From Podochytrium sp. JEL0797 (taxonomy: Eukaryota > Chytridiomycota > Chytridiomycetes > Chytridiales > Chytriomycetaceae): a stretch of 43,407 nucleotides of DNA. A program made the translations under genes and the position numbers. This document shows, in pieces, positions 9,827 through 22,025 of the stretch (within the stretch, counting starts at the first letter, position 1; each line of letters starts with the position of its first letter). The stretch lies in contig JADGJG010000106.1 of NCBI GenBank assembly GCA_027596195.1, forward strand, positions 1-43,407, read 5' to 3'. A model generated the notes under the pieces. It was given only the letters and a program-made list of their open reading frames with translations. It searched no databases and was not told where the DNA came from.

Positions 9827-12498
9827 ATGTCGACGGCTGCCAACAACGCGACGTCCTCCGACGACATCATCCGCCACATTATCCGCGACATTGTGGCCCA
9901 CTCCACTACCGTCCTCAAAAACCGACGATCGAGTCTCCTCGACGCGAACGCGCCTGTCCCCGCCGCGGACCCCGACGCCCCCCCACCAGGCCCTCGCCCA
10001 CAACCGCCTCAGACCCCGATCCCACAAGTCAAACACTTGTTTGCGAGTGGAATCCGATCGCATTTTCCTGTGCACGCCGTCTCTGACACGTTGGCGGCGT
10101 TTTTTGTACGCGCTGTGGTGTTGGATCCGCGCAATGAGTTTCATATCGAAAGGGAGCTGTCGAAAGAGGATGTTGAGCGATTGATTCAAGTAAGTTGTGG
10201 GGTTTTTGCGAGCGTTGAAAAAAGGTCCTGATTCCTTCAAAAAAAATCAAGGTGTGTGTGGACAAAATTACATGCACCAACAACGCGCTTTGCGAAACAA
10301 TCAAAATGCAAGTCTACTTTGACTCCATTTTTCCTGCTCAGGGTGAGGAAATTGTCTCGATTTCTTGATTCGTGATTGTTCCCTGACACCCACCCTTTCC
10401 TCCGATTCCCAACTGCTCCGATTACCACATGCAGCCGATTATTTGCACCGCGAAAAAATGACTCGCATCGCCAACTGTTCCACAATCTTGCGCGAAATCA
10501 CTGAAGTCAAGACAAAAAATATTTCAGTCTACGAAGGTTTCTATAATCCTACTCGAGACGACTTCCCACTTACCCTCTTTCAAAACACCACCAGGGCTTT
10601 ACCGTAAAATTGTGTCCTACGTGATTCTCAGAAGTCATGTGGGAAACGCGACCGACATTCGCGTGATTCGAGAAGCCACGGCAGCTCTCGAGTCTGTGTT
10701 TCCGCAAAGCGAGTTGTCGGCTTTTATTTCCCTTACTCGGGTCGAGAAGGAAGCGCAGTTGAACGGACTCTCGCAGCTCGTGACTGGGATCAGATTGTTT
10801 AATAAGCAGTTGGGCAAGGGAGGCGAAACGGTGGATGACTGTGAGTGTTTCTGTATTTTTTGTGCTTTCTTATTCCTCAATCGACGGAAAAAAGTAATCC
10901 ACCTCTGTGCCGCCGAACTCCAAGAAATCTCCAAAGAACTCGGCGCCCAAATGGAAGACACCGAAACCACAATTCAAACCTCCATGGCCGTCTTGGACTA
11001 CGCGGCACAACCCACCTCGGAGATGGCCGAAAGCGAAATCGCCGAACTTCGCACTGCCATCGTGTTTCACAGACAGTTCCTCATGTACTTAGACGCGCTG
11101 CATGAGCAGCTCGGACGCACCAAGGACGCGCTGGCTCAAATTGGAGAGCGGTTCGATGAAACGATTCGGGATTTGAAGTCGACTTGTAAAGCCAAGACGG
11201 CAGTTCCTGTGGATCAAGTTTATGTGCGTGCATTTCTTTTATTCACCTCCTGTTCTGAATCATCTGTTATTGTAGCCCATGTTTATTGCTCTGGCGAATC
11301 TGTGGTCTAACTGGATGGATGAATTGTTTCTCGTTGCGTTTCGGCGTGGGATTTTGGACAAAATCGTGTATCACTCCAAGGCACGTTCCGCTGTCTAAAT
11401 TTCCCACATTTTAATACTGATTTTTTCCTTTAGTCATTCGACACGTCCCTTCCGGACGCGATTCTTCGCGACTGCGAAACGTTCAAAAAGGACATTGAGC
11501 CGGAGATCCTGCCAGGTACACATACCAAACAAACATAATTCTCGATGGAACCTTGACTTTTCGGATATTCACAGAAATCGAAGTCATTGCGAAAGCAAGC
11601 GAACTCATGGCCTCTCTCGCCGTCCTCAACAAATCGATCGAAGTCGTGCACCCCGGCAACACGACGCAATACTTCAAGTTGCCTGTCGAGTATGGAGTTG
11701 AGTTGCTTTTTTTATTGTTGTGAATTGTGAGCTAAACTTCCATGGGGATGTCAGGGATATTGTGCGTACACGCTGATTCGCCGCGACGGACTTGTGATTC
11801 CTGGGGACAAGAATATCGGACTGCTGCGATACCGTGACCGATTGTTTTCGTTCGCTTCATTCGAGGGGGCTAGAGAGTTTGCTAAGTTTCCTGACAAGTA
11901 CAAAATACACCCACGCGACGCAAAAGAGAAGCTAACCACTAATCCCCCCTCCCTCCCATCTCCCTTCATAGGTTCATGGAAGCCGTCCTCGAAATGGCCA
12001 AACGCTCCGGCAACCTTGTCCAAATCCTGCACCTCTACAACTACTTTCCGACTGTCGATGCGCTCGAAAACGCCAAATCCTTTACGCGGCAGCGTCTGAT
12101 GGGGCAGATGGCCCTGGTCTCAGAAGCCGGGTGCCAGGTCGACACGCACATTGTGGACGCATACATGGACCCAAAGTATCAATGGAACGAGTGGGAGTTG
12201 CGGCGTCAGGCGCTGATGCTTGTGAATTTGAAGACCAAGAAGACGCATTCGGCACAGACGGATATTAGTCATTATAGAAGGGAGAGCGAGTCGCAGCATT
12301 ATGAGCCAAAGTGAGTTCCTTTTTGTTGTTGTTGCAAGTGTTAACGCGTCGTGTGTTTCCCTCAGGCCACAATACTCGCAAACAAGCACCGAATCGTCCA
12401 CAAGCGTTCCGAGAAAGGTCAATTTCATGGCGGGACTCCGCAACGATGGATCCGGGGAGAATAAATTCCGCATGTTGGATCTCACTGTCGATATCTGA
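9827..12498 (+). CDS. CFAP206: Cilia- and flagella-associated protein 206 (radial-spoke associated)
   Basis: CFAP206 (formerly DUF3508/C6orf165) is an axonemal protein at the base of radial spokes that supports regular flagellar beating. Eleven exons (first 9827-10189, last 12366-12498) sum to 2055 nt, giving 684 residues against about 620 in animals. Family-typical segments are the N-terminal helical region (AVVLDPRNEFHIERELSK), the block GYCAYTLIRRDGLVIPGDKN with SFASFEGAREFAKFPDKF, and a C-terminal block with QTDISHYRRESESQHYEPK. An extra Pro/Ala-rich linker follows residue 45. The intron at 11381-11433 starts with GC, and that at 11697-11754 starts GTTGAGT. It is convergent with the SWI3 gene, 137 bp between stops. 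Its presence implies a motile flagellated stage. Confidence 0.93.
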
Positions 12499-12635
12499 AG
12501 GAAGTCGCGTTTCTATTCCATTAAACTCACTCTCAATTATTATTCTCCAACAAGAAACGCTTCGCCATTTTCCCTTCACACTTTTCCAAGTCATTTTCTC
12601 TTGAAGAAAAATACGAAACAATAATTATGGATTCG

Positions 12636-14747
12636 CTATCCAAGCGACACCGTCGCAATCCCCTCCATCGACGGTGCCTGCGCATGCACCGTTCTAACTG
12701 CCACGGGAGTTGCACCACCCAATACCCCATTCTCTCCTCCAAGCGCCGCAACAAACGCATTCGCATCCATTACAGCACCCCCACCCCCACCAGCAGCCTC
12801 CTCTGCCATCAATCGATTCTTGAGCGCCTGCAACTCCGCCCTCTCCTTCTTCAAAAGCTCCTGCTCTGCAAACACCCCCTTCCGCACCTTCTCTGCCTCC
12901 CTCAACTCCGCCTCCACAACCGCCTCCACATCCTCAAAATGCTTCAACTTGATTCCCATCTTCTGAATATGCAGCTGAATCAGCTGCAACGTCAACCGAC
13001 GCGCTTCTCCGGCTTCCGCAGCTGCAATTGTCGTTGCTTTTACCGCAGCTGCTCCCAACGCCGCCGCCGCCGCATGCTGGATCGAATTCACCTCCCTCCC
13101 CGCTTGCGTCGACGCCCCTTCAATTGAGCCCCCAGCTTTCCTCCCCGCATCAGCCCCCTTCACAGGAGAGTCCACCACCATAGCATCCCCAGCACCTCCC
13201 TCCTCTTTTTTCTTCCCCTCCTCAAACGCCTTCATGGCTCCAACAGCCGCCCGCGCAGACGCCTTGGCCACACTCGGCTTCACAAGCCCCACCAACAGAC
13301 TCACAACATTCAACACGGGGTTCTCAGCCCCATCGCTCCCAAACGGCAAAATCTCTCCGCCTTGTCCAAACGCCAACGGCCCCAATTCCTCCACACTACG
13401 TCCGTAAAGCTGGTCCTCGTTTGAAACAGGAATTTCGAGAAACTGCAACACACACGCGTGTTTGCTGCGAGTCCCAACGTGCGACGCAATGCGCGTCCAG
13501 TCTTGGTCAAACAGTTCAATGCCTTCGAGGAGGAGGAGCGTTTCCTGGTTCGTCCAGGGGGTTGAGAGGTCTTTGGACACACTGATACTCGCCTCTGCGA
13601 TGCGTTCAAAGTCGCCGCTGTAGAGGTTCGATGGGAACCGCCCGTCGAGGTAACACTGTTTGCAGACGTTGAGGCCGGCGTCTTGGGGTTCTGAGAGTCC
13701 GCTGGCGGAGATGAAGGGTTTCTGTGCGGCGGCAGCGGAGGAGGTGGATGGGTCCGCGGTGGGAGGTGTGCTTCCGGGGACAAGGGGTTTTTCAAACGGG
13801 ATGGTGTATCGGAGGGAGGTGCAGTCGACGCCGCAGGTGCGACAAGAGTATTTGAGTTTTTTGGGGGTGGGAGTGTCGGAGGAGGATTCCTGCAAAGCCG
13901 CGACGGCGCGTTTTTTGTCGTAAATGTTGGGGAGTGGGAGGTTTGTGCTGGATACGGGAGTCGGACCGGAGCCGAAGCCTTCGGTTTTCGGGTGTCGCGC
14001 CGTGTCTTTGGTTGCGGGGACGCTGGGGCCGAAGGGGATGAGGCCGCGTGGGGTATCAGCGGTGACGGCAAAGTGGCCTGTAAAGGAGGGGCCCATGAGA
14101 CTGGGGCGGGAGTCTGCATCGACCTGGGTTGTGTCAGTTGGATGGCTTGTGGGGTTGCCAGGGAGTTGGCCAAACACACGCACAAACCTGAAAGTTGATC
14201 AAGCCCCATTGCTCCAGAAACGAATGAACGCGCATAATGGAACACACATCACCAGCCAGGTTCCTGCGACAGGCCGTAACAGTAAGGTATTCGGTTGGGT
14301 TCAGGCGGTAGGAATGGACCATAAATTCGCGGTAGTCTTTGTAAATAATGGGGGTTTTTGACTTGTTTTTGTTGTTGAAGAATTCGGGCAGTGCGGCTCG
14401 TTCAATGTCGTTGATTTCGCTCGAGGAGTACCAGGTTGCGTAGGCCGGGATGAAGACGTTTGTTGTTTGGGCAGCGAGAAACTTTGCGACGGAGGGGGTG
14501 GTGTAGTCGGTGGTGGACGGCAGCACGCGCACCTGGGCACCGGAGGAGGTTGTTTCGAGGAGCGCGAAGGAGGAAGCGGAGAGGCCTGGGCGTTCTTTGT
14601 AAGCGAATCTTGAATAAAACAAATAAAATAAATAAAACCAGGCTAGGACCCACCCGCTTCGCTCTGCATCCCCTCCGTCTTGATGGCATTATGAGGTGCC
14701 TCGAGGTGGTTTGTAGCGATGGCGGCGTCGAAGGGGTGCTGTTCCAT
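12636..14747 (-). CDS. SWI3: SWI/SNF (or RSC) complex core subunit, SWI3/RSC8/SMARCC type
   Basis: This is a scaffold subunit of ATP-dependent chromatin remodellers. Three exons (14747-14650, 14608-14188, 14123-12636) give about 668 residues. Domains in order: SWIRM (around [20 protein letters not shown] and [10 protein letters not shown]), a ZZ-like Cys cluster (CRTCGVDC ... [10 protein letters not shown]), a SANT domain ([18 protein letters not shown] ... [10 protein letters not shown]), and a C-terminal coiled coil ([19 protein letters not shown]), as in SWI3, RSC8 and SMARCC1/2. A Gly/Ala-rich tail follows. The first donor site (GTCCTAG) is poor and exon 1 is the least certain part; it was chosen because it keeps the frame into SWIRM and begins at a clean Met. 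Whether the complex is SWI/SNF or RSC cannot be decided here. Confidence 0.9.
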
Positions 14748-16974
14748 CGTTTTTGTTTTTTCGATTTGTTTTGTTTTTGGACCAATCCTCTTCCAATGGT
14801 TTATTGATCCTGCGGTTTCTTCTTCTTCCTCTTCTTCTTCTGTTAGATGCTCACGTTTCTCGCGGAGAAGGATAACACCGCGAGCACGGTTCGACTCCTT
14901 CAAACAATTGCCCACAAAGAAGCCGATCACGCCGCCCTCACCAGGAACATTGAAGTCTTCACGGATGCCTTCAAGGAGGACTGGAAGCTGTTGTAGTTTC
15001 GGTATTCCGACGAAACCGCGGTGCATCTGCCAAAACATTTTGATTTCTGCGGCTGCTGCAAGTGCGGTGCGGTGGTGGTGGGCAAGGTGCCTTCATACCC
15101 GCTACTGATTTCGCGACAATTGTGGGCAGCGCAAGATACAAGAGCGCGTCGAACGCAAGTTCCTCGGCATCGCGACCGGCGGTTCCTCCACACTCGCACA
15201 AACAACGACCCGAACGAATGTATCGAATTCGACCACCTATCCGATTTCTCTTCTCATTCCACTTTTCGATATTTAATTTCCCGGTCGCGACTCTAATAGC
15301 GCTAAGTTCCACTTCGTCTCGCATCATTTCATCACTTCACGCCAAAAAAAAATCAACTTTGCTTCATCCCATCCATCTCACATCAATTCGTGAACGTGTT
15401 GGAATGAAAAAAAATACAGTGGTGTACTTATGTTGTTTTTGGGGTAAGTTGGGGGAACCAGGATGAAAAACAACTCGCCACCACCAACTAACGAGTCGCC
15501 ACAACGGAGCATCTGTCTTTGTGTTTCAATTTCAAGGATCCAATGCCTCTGAACGCGGTCAAATCCAGTTTTTGGCGAACCGCGCGGCGCGAGGACCCGC
15601 GCACTCAACCCCCATATCCAGGAAAATCGAGTCAAAAATCCATCAAAAATCATCTGACGCGTTCCCCAGCAATATCATTCTCAGCTATTTCAGGCAGCTT
15701 GCGCGTGTGGTCTATTTTTGCCATTGTGCAGACAACACCATTGCAACTGCGTTTGTCCTTCGATTTGTTATGACAACAAAAGCAATGCTGCGGCGTTGCG
15801 GTTCCCATGTTTCAAGCACCGAAACCCTTGAAATGAAGCGAATCTGGCATTCGAAATTGTGCGCTCGTCAAATGAAATCATCCACGAATATTATGGTGCG
15901 GAGGTGCCAGTTCGCAAGAAACCACACGAAACCCTCGAAATGCAACTCGTATCAGAATACTGTCAGAATATCTAAAGCCCGATATTCAAAGTCCGAGACT
16001 TGCTCTCATCCGCATGTCACAAAAATATTTTGGCTGACAAAAAAAAAACACCTCCAAAACACCAACGTGGGTGCCTTCAGGTCTCCTTTCACCCTCCTGC
16101 ACCGACTCACTCTCGTCATCGTGCCCCTCTCGCGTCTCTATCTACTGGTTGCTGTTGGACCACAAGGGCTCTGGTTGGCGCGCTGGCTGTCGGCCGATTG
16201 TCGCGCGACGACCAGCGACGTCCTGCTTCGCTCTACACCGCCCTCAATCTCTCACCACCACCGTACAGTAAGTGGTTCTCTCTGACACATCCACACACGT
16301 CCTCTTCATTCGTTGCTGTTTTCATTTTTGACATCAAATATTCCAGTCAGTTTGGCTTATTGCGCCCGTGCACAGGACCACAGCCATGCAACAATCACCA
16401 ACACATCATCAATACTGGTTTATTAAAACCCAAAATTCCTAAACAACACAGTAGAGCTCCTTAATAAGATTACAAGACCACAGCCATAACTCATCATGAA
16501 CACTGGATTCGGAACACCAAAGTTTGGCCCAGACGGACTTCAGCATCCTGTAGCCAAGGTGGAACTGTTATGCATTTAATTCTTTTCCCTTTCTCCTTCT
16601 TAACTACTCTTGTGAAGAATTGCCAGCATTTACATACATCCATTCACGTACTTCCACATAATTGGAGGGTGGATGTCCATGCACCGCACACTTTGACGAG
16701 GCACATTCCCCATCTCCAGAATCCTAATGGCCTTGATGCCAAAGCTGTCAACACATTTGTCAAAGGTGCGCTTCAGGTCTCGTCATTGTTTGTTCATTGG
16801 TTATGCGCCCCTCGTCTTCAAAAAAGGCGTGTTGTGATTACGGGATGGTTGTTTGGCCTCGGACCCTCGATATATCACGTCAAAACAGCAATGAATGACG
16901 AAATGGAACTATTGTTTATTTTTTCTTTGTCTTTTCAATCTCATTTGCCTGTTGAACCCGAGAATGAGTATCAT
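14748..16974. other. 2.2-kb region without a confirmed gene
   Basis: Both strands carry short stretches that look like protein but do not assemble into a gene I can defend. On the plus strand, a frame from 14846 to 14995 gives about 49 residues (starting MLTFLAEKDN) after a pyrimidine tract ending in AG. The minus strand of the same DNA is also open and protein-like (segment FVGIPKLQQLPVLLEG). At 15840-15980 a plus frame includes FEIVRSSNEIIHEYYGAEV. At about 16660-16790 a minus frame includes FDKCVDSFGIKAIRILEMG. A 254-codon plus frame at 15521-16285 runs through poly-A and is probably spurious. An AATAAA in minus orientation lies near 14804. Small intron-split genes, decayed genes or non-coding transcripts are all possible. 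Confidence 0.4.
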
Positions 16975-18143
16975 TTACAAAATGTGAATACAAAAAAAGA
17001 AAATACTGCTTACTTTGCTCAAAGCTGTCCGCACAAGCTCCGTGACTTCCGCAGCCTTCGCAGCCGCAACCTCAGTGCATTGAATAATTCTCGCCACATC
17101 CAAACTTGCGCCACCTGCTTTCGACATGGTACACAGCTCCCTGTGCGTATTCACAACAACGACAAAGTCTCCGTCTTGGACTTGTTCTTCGAGGTGAGTC
17201 GGGTCAACGAGGACCCTTTCGCTATAAAATTGGGTGGAGTGTCAGGAAAGTCGCCAAACTGTTTCTCCTCCCGCATTCAGAAACGAAACTCGTTACCCAT
17301 TGTCAAAGAATCCAAACGAGATACAGATGGGAATATGGTGAATACTCAAAGGGATTGGATTACGCTCGTCCATATCGTGCTACATCCCAAGAATCAGCAA
17401 CCGCGAAAATACCAAAACTAAAAAAAAGGGGGGGCGCCCTCACAATAATGACTTCGTCTCCTTCGACAGTGATATCAGGACGCCTAAAGTGGAGCAACGC
17501 AGCAATTGCGGCAATACAGGCACAATCGAGAATGTTTCCTTCATGGTCGAGAACGTGTACGTCGATTCGGATTGACCACACCTAGAAACGCCATCAGTAT
17601 TTTATGATTCGAAAGAAGGTCCCAACTCCGCGACGCACCTTCTCTTCGGCAATAATACAAAGTCCTTCCGTGTCAATTGCGCGAGAACGACGCAGTGCCT
17701 TTTCGAGCATTCGACTAATCAGCAGCTCTTCATCCGACAGCCTGGAGAACCCCCCATAGAGAATACATCAGCTCCAAACGCATGCATCGATCGCTCTCAC
17801 CGTCCGAGTTCAAAAGCCGGCGAAGCCATGGGCGAGAAGGACGTGTTGAAGTGCACGAATCCTTCGGTCGGGTTCGTTGGCGATGGACGCACGACTTCGG
17901 CAGCCACATTCGCGAGCACACGCGTCTTTCCGAGGAGGACCTATGGAAACCACTGGGTCAACAGGGGAAGGTCCGGGAGAAATCGAAATGCACCTCTGCG
18001 CTTCCGTAGCCGCCGTCGCCCAAAATGATGGAAAGGTCTCTGAACTCGTAGGCACCGCGGCCGTCCACGCGGAGACCTTCGCGCAGCGCTTGTTGAACAA
18101 AGGTGCGTTCGCTTGTTGAAAGCGGTTGCTCAGACGTGTTCAT
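16975..18143 (-). CDS. RRP45: Exosome core subunit RRP45 (EXOSC9, RNase PH-like)
   Basis: RRP45 is one of the six RNase PH-like ring subunits of the RNA exosome, which processes and degrades RNA in nucleus and cytoplasm. Six exons (18143-17994, 17940-17801, 17741-17639, 17581-17444, 17379-17297, 17221-16975) total 861 nt, giving 286 residues, close to yeast Rrp45. Recognisable blocks are LREGLRVDGRGAYEFRD, FNTSFSPMASPAFELGR, RMLEKALRRSRAIDTEGLC, VWSIRIDVHVLDHEGNILDC and the C-terminal VDPTHLEEQVQDGDF ... MSKAGGASLDV. Like other RRP45 proteins it lacks an obvious catalytic phosphorolysis centre. I end it at an in-frame stop (16975) after TALSK. It has no acidic tail of the animal type, unless a further exon is spliced on downstream. 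It is followed closely by the TPR-MBL gene on the same strand. Confidence 0.93.
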
Positions 18144-18239
18144 TTGTTTGCGAAAAAAAAACAAAAAAAACAGAACTATATGAAAAGGGGGTAATGATAT
18201 GTATAGGGGGGAAAACGAATAGAATTTAAAGAATATTCT

Positions 18240-19994
18240 CTACCTCCCATCCCCCTCTCCACCACCATGTGTACAATTTTTCCTCAAATATGCCTTCCGC
18301 TTATCCTCCCCCAAAACCCCAAACCGCTTCTCCCTCTCCACAGTCGTCACCTCCCCCCCATAATCATGCCCCGGCAACACCACAACCCCATCCCCCACAT
18401 CCCGCCCCAACCGCGCCAAACTCTCACCCAACGCTTCCCCAGAACTATCCTCAAAATCACACCGCCCACACGCCCCAATAAACAACGTATCCCCGCTAAT
18501 CAGCCGCGTCCCGTTCACAAGCACGCATTGCGAGCCGGGTGTGTGGCCCGGTGTGTGGAGGAACTCGAACCGCGTTTTGACCTCCGCACTCTTGACGGGA
18601 AGCGTGACCACATACCCGTCCCGCGTTTCCACAAGCCGGTTCACTGGCAACTCCGGGTTCGCCGCAATCAACCCGGGGATATCGAGTGGATGTATATACG
18701 CTGAAATATGCGGCAACTTTTTCAACAGTTTCGCGAGTCCGTCGACGCGGACACCGTATTTGTCGTACGGGGGTGGCGGAATCCCACCGACGTGGTCCAC
18801 GTGGTAGTGGGTTACAATGGCGGCGACAATGGTGTAATTTTGGGCGGCAGCGATGCGGAGGAGACCGTCAATATCCCAGCACTGGTTTGATTCCGACCAA
18901 AGCAGCAATGTCAATATCAAGAACACACCGCAACACCCCAGTCGACACCAAAAAAAACAAAGGAGTAGTACTCAACTGCATCCACAACCACCACCTCTCG
19001 ACTCCCCACATCCCCCACAAAGTACATGAAATTGCGCATATTCACAGCGAACGCAAAAAGCGCGTTTTGAACAGGCGTGAGGAGAGATTTGGTGTTGCAA
19101 ACGTCTCCCCTTGCAACACTGATTTGATGGCAAATGAGTCCCGAGTCTTGATCCTGAATGTGGATTTTGGTCCGTGCGATGCGTTCGCGGATGGATTTGT
19201 TTGTGAATTCCTGATTTTTGTTCGAAGGGGGGGGGGGGGGGGTGTTTGCGAACGTGGTATTTAGAAAGGAGGGAGTCGGTGGTTGTTCAAACCTTTGTCA
19301 AAGCCGTTTCAAAATCCAACAACGCGTCCTTATACCTCTCTGTCCTCAAAAACACTTCCGCACGTCGAAAATAGCCTTTAATCCATTCCGGCCGCAACCG
19401 AATCACCGTATTCGCATCCACCCACGCCAAATCAAACTGTCGGTTCATCGTATACGCCAACGCACGGTTCGAATACAAACTCGATAGAAGGTCCATTTCT
19501 TCCTTCAATTCCACTGCCATGGAGTCGTCTGTCGTGGGAGTCGTGGTGGGAGTGGTGGAATCGACAATTTGCCGATCCCGTTCGAGGAGTTCGGAGAAGG
19601 ATAGTTTCGTCACGTTCGTGGGTCGTGGGAGGACGGGTTCACTCATGCGTGCGCGGAGGAAGAGGGACGGGGATGCAGTGGCGGTGGGTTGTTTTGAAAA
19701 CGCCATGGTCCTTCGTTTCGAGGTTGACGACGATGAGGAGGAGGAGGAGGAGGCGTCCTCGGGGGGGGTGGAGGAAGAGGCAAAGAAGGGGAACCAGCGT
19801 TTGATGGGGGTGTCTAACTCGTCGAGTGAAGAAGGGGAGGAGACCGCTTTTTCGAGGAGGATGATGGCTTTCGAGTATTCGGCGATGGCGGCGGGTTGGT
19901 TGCGTTGTTTGTGGAGATCGTTGCCTTTGCATTTGAGCGCATTGGCGTCTGCGAGGAGGGCCGCGCGGCGATCGCCGGGTGTGGTTGGGGGCAT
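18240..19994 (-). CDS. TPR protein fused to a glyoxalase II/ETHE1-like metallo-beta-lactamase domain
   Basis: Three exons (19994-19293, 19210-18977, 18881-18240) join with both introns in phase 0 to 525 residues. Residues 1-235 carry tetratricopeptide repeats: one at KCKGNDLHKQRN, then an acidic/Ser spacer, then a pair (SLYSNRALAYTMNRQFDLA; EWIKGYFRRAEVFLRTERY). The C-terminal half is an MBL-fold hydrolase with metal motifs THYHVDHVGG, HTPGHTPGS, SGDTLF followed by CGRCDF, and LPGHDYGG, closest in style to glyoxalase II and persulfide dioxygenase (ETHE1). Substrate is unknown; a thioester or persulfide is plausible. The MBL exon has no Met before its conserved core, whereas it joins cleanly to the TPR exon, so I call a fusion. 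The first intron contains a C16 run (G16 on plus, 19227-19242). The second donor is GTTGAGT. Confidence 0.8.
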
Positions 19995-20128
19995 GACGAA
20001 ATTGGGTTTGCGAAGAAATTTTTGTTGGGGAGGCGAGCGACCCTTGTTTGTTTGTCATTTCCCTTCACCGATTCGATTCCATTTTATTTCACGACAAATA
20101 GAAAGGTGGAAGTAAACGAGAGACGCGC

Positions 20129-22025
20129 TCATCTGTAGAAGGCAAACTCAGTGTCGCTCTTCTTGACATTGGCACTGTATGCCTTCTCAATATCCTTGGG
20201 AAGAATCACGTAACGGTTGGCCTAGAAAAAGTGTGTGTTTGATTTTGAGTACAGGTTGATTAGAAAACTCTGCATTCGGGCACGAAATACTAAGGCGAGA
20301 CGAAATTTTCACGTACTCTGACGGCAAACATTCCAGCCTGTTGACAAATGGCAGCAATTTCGGCACCACTGAGCTTGTCGTTACGCGAGATGACTGAAAG
20401 GCCCCGAAAATAAAAAGAAAGGGAATCAGAAAAAAATCGCGAGCGAAGCGCACAAAGCCAGTGTGAAGGGGAAAAAAACCACTCACAGTCTTCCAAATCC
20501 ACTTCCTCAGACAAGTTCATTTTTCCAGTGATGGTCGTGAAAATGAGACGCTTCTGACGACGGTCCGGGTTCGGGAACTCGATTTTTCTGTCCAAACGAC
20601 CAGGACGCAACAACGCTGGGTCCAACGTGTCGGCACGGTTCGTGGCCATAATGACCTGTTGAGAAAAGAAAAGAGTATGAAGGGTTTAGTGAGGAATTCG
20701 ACAATGGGATGAGGATACGGCAATGGATCCCATACAAAAAAGTCGAAACGACGAAAAAAAAACTCCCGCATACCTTCACATTCGAGTTTTGATCAAACCC
20801 ATCCATCTGCGTCAACAACTCCAACAAAATACGCTGCACCTCCCTATCCGCACCAGTCTGCGCATCGAACCGCTTCGTCGCAATCGCGTCAATCTCATCG
20901 ATAAACACGATACACGGCGAATTCTCTCTCGCCAAGCGGAACACATCGCGCACCATGCGGGGACCTTCTCCGAGGTACTTTTGCACAAACTCGGACCCGT
21001 TCACGCGCACAAAGGAGGCGGTCGTGTGGTGTGCGACGGCTTTAACGAGCATCGTTTTGCCAGTTCCTGGGGGCCCGTAGAGGAGGACTCCGCGTGGGGG
21101 GTCGATTCCGATTTGGCGGTACAGGTCAAAGTCGGTCAAGGGGAGTTCGACGGCTGGATTTGGGGAAGGTTTTTTGTTGTTAGAACACGGAGGGATGACA
21201 AAACAAATGGGAGTGCGGAGGGTAGCTGGACACGAGGTCATGTGCATGTGAAGCATACAGAGCAGACGTTCGCTGTTTGCTCACTCACAATCGCTGACGC
21301 GTTGCGCAGCGCCCAACTAAAAAAAATAAATAAAACAAACCTTCACGAATCTCTTGCTTCTGCATGTCCAACCCTCCAATGTCGGAATAAGTCACATCGG
21401 GCTTCTCGTGATCACCAAGCATGGCAATGGTGGAGTCAGCTTCCGGGGGCAACACGTCAACCAACGCGTTCGAGTGACGGTGCAAAGCGACACTGGAGCT
21501 TGGCTTCAAGAGCTCGCGGTCAATTGTACTCAAGATGCGCACAATGTAGTTGGACCCCGTGGTAGACGAGACGATGCCCGTGTGTTGGTCGATGGCTTCG
21601 AGAAACTGTCCAATGACGAGGGGGACGGACTGGATACGCTTCACTTCCTCCTGGGCGCGCAGTAGTTCGCGACGCAGGTTCTTTTGCTCGTCTTTGATGT
21701 AGTCTTCTTGGAGGGCCAGGAATTCGAGGTGGCGTTGGAGCTTTTTGAGCTTCGTGTAGAGGTCCTGGTTGGACTCGATGACGTTGGAGGCCGTGATGGC
21801 GTCCTGATTTTTTATTTGTGTTGTGTTGAGTGAGTTGGCAAGAGGGGGGAGTCGTTGGGTTGGGGCAGGCCGTGTCGCCATAGGCGCAATGGATGAGGCG
21901 CGCGAGACATCATCGCAACAGCACGATCACTTGTAGATGGATGGATGGATAGAAAAACAATCCCCTGTGGATACACAGACAACACACACCTTTTTCTGCG
22001 TGGGAGTGATGCCGAGTTCGTCCAT
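20129..22025 (-). CDS. RPT3: 26S proteasome regulatory ATPase RPT3 (PSMC4)
   Basis: This is one of six AAA ATPases in the base of the 19S regulatory particle, which unfolds substrates and opens the 20S gate. It shows an N-terminal coiled coil ([20 protein letters not shown]), the RPT3 signature [19 protein letters not shown], an OB-fold region, Walker A (GPPGTGKT), Walker B (IVFIDEID), the [13 protein letters not shown] segment, a sensor/arginine-finger region ([15 protein letters not shown]) and a C-terminus ending in FAFYR. Animal and yeast RPT3 end in an HbYX motif (FYK/FYR), so this tail fits gate opening. The best start is 22025 ([12 protein letters not shown]) followed by a 186-nt intron (21804-21989); an in-frame alternative Met lies at 21881 within that intron. 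Several further short introns interrupt the ATPase domain. It is divergent from ELP3. Confidence 0.95.

Noticed and set aside
15521..16285. 254-codon plus-strand open frame
   Set aside because: It runs through a poly-A tract, lacks any family motif, and other frames in the same DNA look more protein-like; probably chance.
19227..19242. G16 run as an assembly error
   Set aside because: It sits inside a well-bounded intron of the TPR-MBL gene, where sequence on both sides belongs to the same protein, so it does not mark a misjoin.
19519..20115. 198-codon plus-strand frame opposite the TPR exon
   Set aside because: Antisense of Ser/Thr-rich TPR coding sequence; no motif and no splice context.
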